The notes below the pieces were generated by a model, which saw only the letters and a list, made by a program, of their open reading frames with translations, did no database searches and was not told where the DNA came from. The translations under genes and the position numbers were made by a program. From the NCBI GenBank assembly GCA_017407365.1, contig JAFQWR010000077.1, forward strand, positions 1-5,506: 5,506 bases of DNA. The letters run 5' to 3'. Below are positions 1-4,863 of this stretch, piece after piece; position 1 is the stretch's first letter; the number at the start of each line of letters is the position of its first letter. The DNA is from Clostridia bacterium. GTDB lineage: Bacteria; Bacillota; Clostridia; Christensenellales; HGM11417.

Positions 1-41
1 ACCGTCACCTCATGGTAGTCAGGATGTATATTCTCTTTCAT
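1..41 (-). CDS. rpmE: Ribosomal protein L31, N-terminal fragment (runs off the left edge)
   Basis: The minus strand opens with ATG at 41-39 and reads MKENIHPDYHEVT before leaving the window; the last two bases (GT) make residue 14 a valine. The start MKxxIHPxYxEV is the hallmark N-terminus of bacterial 50S ribosomal protein L31, a small protein at the bridge between ribosomal subunits. The start is supported by a long SD seven bases upstream and a consensus promoter 44 bases upstream, both on the minus strand. Too little is present to tell the zinc-binding (CxxC) form from the zinc-free paralogue, because the cysteines would lie outside the window. The gene is transcribed divergently from everything else here. 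Identification rests on 14 residues, but the motif is distinctive. Confidence 0.86.
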   Translation of the reverse strand, partial: MKENIHPDYHEVT

Positions 42-43
42 GA

Positions 44-55
44 GATCACCACCTT
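44..55 (-). promoter_or_regulatory. Extended Shine-Dalgarno of rpmE
   Basis: On the minus strand the sequence AAGGTGGTGATC matches the full complement of the usual 16S rRNA 3' end (AAGGAGGTGATC) at 11 of 12 positions. It lies seven bases (core to ATG) before the L31 start. This is an unusually long match and suggests very efficient initiation, as expected for a ribosomal protein gene. Confidence 0.8.
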
Positions 56-84
56 GAAATTAGTTGCATACTGATGCATAAACC

Positions 85-113
85 ATTATACGAAATTTAC
101 ACCGAATTGTCAA
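85..113 (-). promoter_or_regulatory. Consensus sigma-A promoter of rpmE
   Basis: On the minus strand a perfect -35 TTGACA (113-108) and a perfect -10 TATAAT (90-85) are separated by exactly 17 bp. The DNA just upstream of the -35 (about 114-135) is A/T-rich and could act as an UP element. Transcription should start near position 78, giving a leader of about 37 nt. The first transcribed bases contain a 5-bp inverted repeat, TGCAT/ATGCA (65-69 and 74-78). Confidence 0.88.
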
Positions 114-282
114 GTGATTTTTGTGTAATTTTGCAATATAAGCGTAATTTGTTATGAAAAAATTACTACCGCTTTTTGCCCGACGGGGTTTTGCGGAAGA
201 GAGGCGAATGGGGGAAAGTCACTTTGCTTTATCGCAAATTGCCCAAATTTTACCGTATTTTGCTTGTTAGGGGCAAAAATAG
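114..282. other. Divergent intergenic spacer without a convincing gene
   Basis: This is the core of the 311-bp gene-free stretch between rpmE and the dehydrogenase, bounded by the -35 boxes of the two divergent promoters. It holds A/T-rich DNA next to the rpmE promoter and a GC-richer patch around 169-196, where CCGC/GCGG (169-172, 193-196) encloses a short CCC/GGG. There is also an inverted repeat TTTTGC/GCAAAA (258-263, 273-278) five bases before the plus-strand -35. That repeat is placed where an operator could sit, but this is only positional. A 38-codon open frame (154-270) has no SD. No riboswitch or tRNA-like structure was recognised. Confidence 0.5.
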
Positions 283-311
283 TTTACAAATCGTGCATTA
301 GCGGGTATAAT
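283..311 (+). promoter_or_regulatory. Sigma-A promoter of the dehydrogenase-lgt operon
   Basis: The -35 TTTACA (283-288, one mismatch to TTGACA) and the perfect -10 TATAAT (306-311) are 17 bp apart. The expected transcription start is about 317-319. This falls after the in-frame ATG at 314, so that ATG cannot be the translation start; the next ATG at 353 fits. Confidence 0.88.
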
Positions 312-352
312 GGATGTGCATAAATATTGCTTTTGTATTTAAAAGGAGAAGC

Positions 353-1363
353 ATGAAAGCGTTCAGTATTCAAGCACCCGGCGAAATCGCTCCGATCGTC
401 GGGGAGGCACAGGAAATATCCGCGGGCCTTGTAAAGGTGCGTGTCACGCATGCCGCGCTGACAGAAAACGATTTTCTGCTGTATCGCAGAGGTGAGGGGC
501 TATATCCCATCATTCCCTCCCGTTCGGCAATCGGTGTCATCAGCGAAAGTGAGGAGGGTGGCAGGTTTCACAAGGGCGACAAGGTGTATCTTAAGCCCAA
601 TGCGCCCTGCGGCAATTGCTTTGAGTGCCGTTCGGGTAAGCCCAAGGAATGTAAGTCACAGCGCTGCTACGGCGAAAACACCGACGGTTTTTTAAGAGAT
701 TTTATTACCCTTCCCGAGGATAACCTAGTGGAAATACCGCCGCAGGCAGACCCTGTGGATCTTCTTCTCACCGAAAGCGTTTCGATGGCGATTGCGGCAA
801 TCGATGCGCTTGGGATAGAAAAGGGTGAGCATATTGTTGTGATGGGCGCAACCCCCATCGGCAACCTGTTGTGTCAGCTTGCGCTGTACTATCAGGCAAT
901 TCCCATTCTGTTTGATACCGATGAGGAAAGGCTTCAGCAGGCAAAGGCAATGGGCGTGTATTACGCATTCCATGCAGATACCGATATCATCCGCCACGTA
1001 AAGCAGGCAACCGCAGGCCGTATGGCAAGGTACGTTGCGTACGTTTCCGGCTCGGGTATCGAGATTGACGGCACGCTGGAATGTCTTTCCTCGGGCGGCA
1101 GGCTTGCTCTTTTAGGCTGTGGCGCAGAGGTGGCATCCGCACCCTTAGGCACCGTGCTTTCCAAAAAGCTCACGGTATTTGGTATTTCAGACGGCTACAA
1201 GGAAATTGCTTCTGCCATCAATCTTCTGGTGAGTGCAGATATCAATACAGAGGGGCTTTTCGAGCGCAAGGTTCGCTATGTTGATGTGCCCGCTCTGTTT
1301 GAGGAGGTAAAGGGCGATAAGCTCTTCAACCGCGTTTTCGTTGTGGACTGTCTTGCAGATTAA
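353..1363 (+). CDS. Zinc-type alcohol dehydrogenase-like (MDR) protein with altered catalytic-zinc site
   Basis: A 336-residue member of the medium-chain dehydrogenase/reductase superfamily, full length for the family. The start at 353 has AAGGAG at 343-348; the in-frame ATG at 314 lies in or before the promoter start point. Residues 1-140 form the GroES-like N-terminal domain. Cysteines 86, 89, 92 and 100 (CxxCxxCx7C) form the structural-zinc lobe. A Rossmann domain follows, with glycines G165 and G170 (GATPIG) and D188 at the end of the second strand, which suggests NAD(H) rather than NADP(H). Aligned by eye, the usual catalytic-zinc GxCGxD motif reads ALTEND (Cys to Thr37) and the GHE motif reads SRS (His to Arg57, Glu to Ser58), while E141 is kept. 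Substrate and reaction are therefore uncertain; a redox enzyme working without catalytic zinc is possible. It is probably co-transcribed with lgt 12 bp downstream. Confidence 0.82.
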   Translation: MKAFSIQAPGEIAPIVGEAQEISAGLVKVRVTHAALTENDFLLYRRGEGLYPIIPSRSAIGVISESEEGGRFHKGDKVYLKPNAPCGNCFECRSGKPKECKSQRCYGENTDGFLRDFITLPEDNLVEIPPQADPVDLLLTESVSMAIAAIDALGIEKGEHIVVMGATPIGNLLCQLALYYQAIPILFDTDEERLQQAKAMGVYYAFHADTDIIRHVKQATAGRMARYVAYVSGSGIEIDGTLECLSSGGRLALLGCGAEVASAPLGTVLSKKLTVFGISDGYKEIASAINLLVSADINTEGLFERKVRYVDVPALFEEVKGDKLFNRVFVVDCLAD

Positions 1364-1375
1364 GGAGTATAGAAT

Positions 1376-2791
1376 ATGACGGCATTTACAATTCCGTTTC
1401 TGAATATTGAAGTAAAATGGTATGCAATCATGATTGTCATCGGTATGGTTGCGGCTCTGCTTTCGGCAGGCTTGCTGTTCAAGCGCAGAGGTATGACCTC
1501 CGACACCGTGATTGATTTTGCCATTCTCGTTTTGCCGCTCGGCATTCTGGGCGCAAGGTTTTATTATATCATTTTCAGCTCGCACAGCGCATGGTTCTGG
1601 GCGCTCTTTAAGTTCTGGGAGGGCATTCATTGGCTGGGCATCATCGTGGGCTTAATCGGCGGCTTTGCGCTTGCCTGCCTTGCGGTAAAGCTCAACCCCT
1701 TGCGTGTTTTGCGTATTCTTCCTGCGAAGGAGGGGCAGAAAAATGCACCCGAGGGAGCGAAGGATTTTGTAATTATGCTGGTGGTGGGGCTTGCCACCCT
1801 GCTGTTTGGTGCGCATCTGTTCTGGCTGATCTTCAACGACCCCGACGAAAGCTTATACAACCTGTTCAATCTGCGTATGGGTGGGCTTGCCATCTACGGC
1901 GGTGTGATTATGGGTGTTGTTGCACTTCTCATTGTCTGCCGTGTAAAAAGGTTTACCTTCCGTCAGGTTCTGCAGGTGCTTGACTGTGCGGCGGTAGCTG
2001 TTATCATCGGTCAGGCAATCGGGCGCTGGGGCAACTTCTTCAATCAGGAGGCGTACGGTCAGCGCATCACCGATGCGGCATGGCAATGGTTCCCCTTTGC
2101 CGTTAAAATCAGCGCGGCAAACTCGGTAGACGGTGCGGCAGGCTGGTTCCACGCCACCTTCTTTTACGAGAGCATGCTGAATATTTTCGGCTTTTTTGTT
2201 TTGCTTTATATGGGCTATAAAAACAAAAATAAGCCCGGTATCAATATGTGCGGATACTTTGTATGGTATGGCACCGTCCGTGCCTTCATCGAGGGGCTTC
2301 GCACCGATAGCCTGTTTACGGCAGGCGGCACGGGCACCTTCCGTGTCAGTCAGCTGCTTTCCATGGGACTGATTGCGTTTGGTGTTATCACGGGCTTTAT
2401 CATCAGCTTTAAGGATTGCAACCAAAGGCAGAGGCTTCTTGGCTATGTGCTTTCTGCCACCATTGCGCTTTGTGCGCTGGTGTGGACGGTCGGTCAGCTT
2501 TTCGAAAACGCACTCACCGTTGCAGGCGTGCTTTCCGTGGGCTATCTTGTTGCAGGTGTTGCGCTTGTGGCTTTCTCTTATCTTACGCCCTCGCGCATCA
2601 GCCGTTTTGCCGGTGCGGCCACGCTTACGGTCGGTGTACTGTATCTGTGCCTTGCGGGTGCGCCCGTATGGTGCCTTGCCTTTCTGGCTGTTCCTGCGGT
2701 AGTGCTTGTGCTTGCGCTTACGTTCAAGGGGGAATGCGTGCCCTGCGCATTGACCGATACCTCTTATGAGGAAGTCGCTTGCAAAGAATAA
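1376..2791 (+). CDS. lgt: Enlarged prolipoprotein diacylglyceryl transferase (Lgt)
   Basis: Membrane enzyme that moves diacylglycerol from phosphatidylglycerol to the lipobox cysteine of prelipoproteins. The signature GRWGNFFNQE is present, with R217, N220 and E225 matching E. coli R143, N146 and E151. Y16 matches Y26, and R302/E306 match R239/E243. The GGLAIYGG loop (169-176) has Tyr174 where E. coli has His103. The protein has 471 residues against about 260-300 normally. The excess is about 86 residues between the GAR helix (59-61) and the GGLAIYGG loop, apparently a tandem duplication of that module, and about 120 C-terminal residues with roughly four helices (about 356-376, 380-403, 411-428, 431-450). 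It ends in a cytosolic-looking tail with CVPC (454-457). SD AAGGAG (1362-1367) overlaps the stop codon of the preceding gene, suggesting translational coupling. Core function is secure; the roles of the additions are unknown. Confidence 0.93.
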   Translation: MTAFTIPFLNIEVKWYAIMIVIGMVAALLSAGLLFKRRGMTSDTVIDFAILVLPLGILGARFYYIIFSSHSAWFWALFKFWEGIHWLGIIVGLIGGFALACLAVKLNPLRVLRILPAKEGQKNAPEGAKDFVIMLVVGLATLLFGAHLFWLIFNDPDESLYNLFNLRMGGLAIYGGVIMGVVALLIVCRVKRFTFRQVLQVLDCAAVAVIIGQAIGRWGNFFNQEAYGQRITDAAWQWFPFAVKISAANSVDGAAGWFHATFFYESMLNIFGFFVLLYMGYKNKNKPGINMCGYFVWYGTVRAFIEGLRTDSLFTAGGTGTFRVSQLLSMGLIAFGVITGFIISFKDCNQRQRLLGYVLSATIALCALVWTVGQLFENALTVAGVLSVGYLVAGVALVAFSYLTPSRISRFAGAATLTVGVLYLCLAGAPVWCLAFLAVPAVVLVLALTFKGECVPCALTDTSYEEVACKE

Positions 2792-2818
2792 TTTTGCATA
2801 ATTTGTTTATCTGCAAAA
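2792..2818 (+). repeat. AT-rich inverted repeat after lgt
   Basis: A perfect 7-bp inverted repeat, TTTTGCA (2792-2798) and TGCAAAA (2812-2818), starts directly after the lgt stop codon. The loop is 13 nt and no T-tract follows, so it does not look like an efficient terminator. It could slow 3' exonucleases or be chance in AT-rich DNA. Confidence 0.35.
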
Positions 2819-2834
2819 CATCTGCTTATATATT
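2806..2834 (+). promoter_or_regulatory. Possible weak promoter of the four-helix membrane protein gene
   Basis: TATATT (2829-2834, one mismatch to TATAAT) lies 17 bp after TTTATC (2806-2811, only three matches to TTGACA). The site would give a leader of about 30 nt. The -35 is poor, so read-through from the upstream operon is an equally good explanation. Confidence 0.3.
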
Positions 2835-2871
2835 AAACGAAAGGCTTTGACATAAAAAGGAGACCTGAAAA

Positions 2872-3231
2872 ATGAAAAAAAGTATATTTCGTTTCTGTGC
2901 ATTGTTTATTTTAGCCGTATCGGTGGTATTGCTTCTTGTAGGGCTTTCCTCCGAAAGCTTTGGCTTTAACGGCTGGTGGTTTTTTGCCGTATGGCTTTAC
3001 GGTGAGGGGCTTCTTGTTCTGATTCAGTCGGTGCTGGAAAAAAACGGCTCGCTCAGTGTAGCCGCTACCCTTCTTCTGGTAATCGCAACGGTATTTTTGT
3101 GTATCGCGCTCTCTGCCGAATGGTTCTGGTATGTGGGCGGTGTGCTTTTGGCTGCCGTTTTTGGCGCTATGGCACGCATTCTGTTTAAGGTTCCCAAGTG
3201 GAACGCTATGAACAACGAGCGTAACGGCTAA
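2872..3231 (+). CDS. Small four-helix membrane protein, unknown function
   Basis: A 119-residue hydrophobic protein; the family was not recognised. The start has a good SD, AAGGAG (2857-2862), nine bases upstream. Four transmembrane segments are predicted by eye at about 7-26, 34-55, 62-82 and 85-105, with a positively charged start (MKK, R7) and a polar, basic C-terminal tail (from K106). The two halves are repeats: residues 10-39 align without gaps to 65-94 (offset 55), sharing an LSxExF motif (25-30 and 80-85), a glycine (34, 89) and an alanine (39, 94). E28 and E83 would sit at the ends of helices 1 and 3. The protein lies 80 bp after lgt and 69 bp before pncB, with a terminator-like hairpin after it, so it may be the last gene of the lgt operon. 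A weak resemblance to the C-terminal extension of the neighbouring Lgt is discussed in the findings. Confidence 0.8.
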   Translation: MKKSIFRFCALFILAVSVVLLLVGLSSESFGFNGWWFFAVWLYGEGLLVLIQSVLEKNGSLSVAATLLLVIATVFLCIALSAEWFWYVGGVLLAAVFGAMARILFKVPKWNAMNNERNG

Positions 3232-3251
3232 ATTGTATAGCAAATCAGCTT

Positions 3252-3283
3252 TCCGCGGAGGATTTCTTTTTCCGCGGATTTTT
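3252..3283 (+). terminator. Terminator-like hairpin between the membrane protein gene and pncB
   Basis: Two copies of the self-complementary octamer TCCGCGGA (3252-3259 and 3271-3278) can pair as a GC-rich 8-bp stem. The stem may extend inward by G-U and A-U pairs (GGA with TTT), and five T residues (3279-3283) follow directly. This is the form of an intrinsic terminator. The pncB SD begins five bases later, leaving no space for a promoter after the hairpin, so partial read-through or attenuation must be considered. Because each octamer is itself a palindrome, and they are 19 bp apart, a paired protein-binding site is an alternative. Confidence 0.7.
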
Positions 3284-3300
3284 GCATAAAGGAGTGTTTT

Positions 3301-4716
3301 ATGAGAAATCTTACCTTATTGACAGACCTCTACGAAATGACGATGATGGAGGGGTATTTAACCAGCGGAACGGCAGACAGCCGTGCGGTATTTGATATCT
3401 TCTTCCGTCCTAAGGATGAGCTTGCCTATGCCGTTTTTGCAGGGCTTGAGCAGGCGCTCGATTATGTGGAAAACCTGCATTTCAACGAAGAGGAGCTCAG
3501 CTATTTAAGAAGCCTGAACCTGTTTTCGGAGGAGTTTTTTGCGCGTCTTGAAAATTTCCGCTTCACGGGGAATATCTATGCCGTGCGCGAGGGTGAAATT
3601 GTCTTTCCCTACGAGCCTATTTTAACGGTGGAATCCACTCTGTTCGAGGCTCAGTTTTTAGAAACCGCACTTCTGAACATCTTAAACCATCAGACGCTGA
3701 TTGCCACAAAGGCGGCGCGTGTCTGCTCGGTGGCAAAGGGCGGAGTGATGGAGTTCGGTCTGCGCCGTGCGCAGGGGCCTGATGCCGCCATCTACGGTGC
3801 AAGAGCCGCCATGATCGGTGGCTGTAACGGCACGAGCAACGTGCTTGCAGGTCATGAGTTTTCCATTCCGGTAAAGGGTACGATGGCGCACTCCTTTGTT
3901 ATGAGTATGCCCTCAGAGCTGGAGGCGTTCCGTGCGTACGCCAAGGCGTATCCCGATAGCTGTATGCTGCTCGTGGATACATATAACGTATTAAAAAGCG
4001 GCATTCCCAATGCAATCACCGTATTCCGCGAGCTGAGGGAGGCCGGTCACGAGCCCCTTGGGGTAAGGCTGGATTCGGGCGACCTTTCGTATCTTTCCAA
4101 GCGTGCAAGAGAGATGCTGGATGAAGCAGGCTTCCCCAATGCGCAGATCTGTGTTTCGGGCGACCTGGATGAGTATTCCATTTCCTCGCTTGTTTCGCAG
4201 GGCGCACGCATCGATAGCTACGGTGTGGGCACCAAGCTGATCACCAGCGAAACGGTCCCCTCGCTTGGCGGTGTATATAAGCTTGCCGCAATCGAGCAGA
4301 ACGGAGAGCTGAAGCCTGTAATCAAGCTGAGTGAAAGCGCCATTAAGGTTACCAACCCCGGGTTTAAGAAGGTTATCCGTATTTACGACAGCAAGGGCAT
4401 GGCTCAGGCAGATCTGATTATGTGCAAGGATGAGGAGCTGCCCGACGGTGCGCATCCCTTAACAATCTTCCACCCCGTGGAAACGTGGAAGCAGACCACC
4501 TTCACCGAATACACCGTAAAGGAGCTTCAGAGGCAGGTGGTAAAGGACGGCGTACGTCTGGTAAAAAGCGAGCTTAATGAGGCAATCAGCTATGCGCAAA
4601 GGGTGCGTGGGGAATTCTGGGAGGAATACACCCGCTTAGACCGTCCGCATATCTATAAGGTAGACCTTTCGTTAAAGCTGTTTGGCTTAAAGCAAAAGCT
4701 TCTCACCAATTCTTAA
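3301..4716 (+). CDS. pncB: Nicotinate phosphoribosyltransferase (NAD salvage)
   Basis: Cytosolic enzyme that joins nicotinate to PRPP, with ATP hydrolysis, to give nicotinate mononucleotide, the entry step of the Preiss-Handler route to NAD. The 471 residues fit the longer bacterial form of the family. Seen in order: the N-terminal LLTDLYEMTM motif (6-15); EFGLRRAQGPD (151-161), leading into IGGCNGTSNVLAG (172-184); GTMAHS with His197, the expected autophosphorylated histidine; VRLDSGDL (255-262), typical of the phosphoribosyl-binding barrel; and a later GVGTKL motif. No expected motif appears missing. The start ATG has AAAGGAG (3288-3294) six bases upstream. The gene follows a terminator-like hairpin and has no obvious promoter of its own. 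It may supply cofactor for the NAD-type dehydrogenase in this window, but that is only a general metabolic link. Confidence 0.96.
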   Translation: MRNLTLLTDLYEMTMMEGYLTSGTADSRAVFDIFFRPKDELAYAVFAGLEQALDYVENLHFNEEELSYLRSLNLFSEEFFARLENFRFTGNIYAVREGEIVFPYEPILTVESTLFEAQFLETALLNILNHQTLIATKAARVCSVAKGGVMEFGLRRAQGPDAAIYGARAAMIGGCNGTSNVLAGHEFSIPVKGTMAHSFVMSMPSELEAFRAYAKAYPDSCMLLVDTYNVLKSGIPNAITVFRELREAGHEPLGVRLDSGDLSYLSKRAREMLDEAGFPNAQICVSGDLDEYSISSLVSQGARIDSYGVGTKLITSETVPSLGGVYKLAAIEQNGELKPVIKLSESAIKVTNPGFKKVIRIYDSKGMAQADLIMCKDEELPDGAHPLTIFHPVETWKQTTFTEYTVKELQRQVVKDGVRLVKSELNEAISYAQRVRGEFWEEYTRLDRPHIYKVDLSLKLFGLKQKLLTNS

Positions 4717-4721
4717 GGGTA

Positions 4722-4804
4722 TTTCGTTTGCAGAAGGATAAAAAGCGCTTTTCTTGCAGAAGAAAAATGCTTTCGACAAAAAAACCGCGTATTCTGCAAC
4801 GTAA
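4722..4804. repeat. Nested inverted-repeat structure downstream of pncB
   Basis: The outer arms CGTTTGCAGAA (4725-4735) and TTCTGCAACG (4792-4801) pair over 10 bp with one bulged T. They enclose a second hairpin, 4742-4755 with 4760-4773, a 14-position stem containing one G-U and one C-A mismatch and closed by the loop GCAG (4756-4759). GCAGAA occurs twice direct (4730, 4756) and once inverted (4792). No good T-tract follows on the plus strand. The structure could protect the pncB mRNA 3' end, encode a small RNA, or be a remnant of a very small inverted-repeat element. No known RNA family was recognised. Confidence 0.5.
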
Positions 4805-4818
4805 ACAGCCGTATGCGC

Positions 4819-4847
4819 TTGAAAAAAATCGGTGAAGATGCTATAAT
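4819..4847 (+). promoter_or_regulatory. Extended -10 sigma-A promoter of the coiled-coil gene
   Basis: TTGAAA (4819-4824) and a perfect TATAAT (4842-4847) are exactly 17 bp apart, and TGC just before the -10 (4839-4841) makes an extended -10. The start point should lie near 4853-4855, only about ten bases before the ATG at 4864. The in-frame ATG at 4813 lies upstream of the promoter elements and cannot be used from this promoter. Confidence 0.88.
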
Positions 4848-4863
4848 ATCATCAGAGGATTTT

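Noticed and set aside
154..270. A 38-codon plus-strand frame beginning MKKLLPLFARRGF in the divergent spacer.
   Set aside because: No SD lies before its ATG, it sits between two divergent promoters with none of its own, and its sequence resembles no family I know.
314..352. A longer start for the dehydrogenase, adding 13 residues.
   Set aside because: The ATG at 314 is only three bases after the -10 box and before the expected transcription start; the ATG at 353 has a good SD.
1187..1630. A 147-codon minus-strand frame across the dehydrogenase/lgt junction.
   Set aside because: It overlaps two well-supported plus-strand genes in antisense, and its translation is low in family-like patterns.
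1853..2425. A 190-codon minus-strand frame inside lgt.
   Set aside because: It is antisense to the conserved Lgt signature region, with no promoter or SD recognised; it is a shadow of the codon usage.
2792..2818. The inverted repeat after lgt as an intrinsic terminator.
   Set aside because: The stem is AT-rich, the loop is long and no T-tract follows.
2847..2852. A perfect TTGACA before the small membrane protein gene.
   Set aside because: No -10 lies at 16-18 bp; the nearest TATATT (2883-2888) is 30 bp away and inside the coding region.
3236..3241. TATAGC as a -10 for pncB.
   Set aside because: The sequence 17 bp upstream has no likeness to TTGACA, and transcripts from here would still meet the terminator-like hairpin.
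4813..4863. A longer start for the coiled-coil protein, adding 17 residues.
   Set aside because: This segment contains the -35 and the extended -10 of the gene's own promoter and has no SD.
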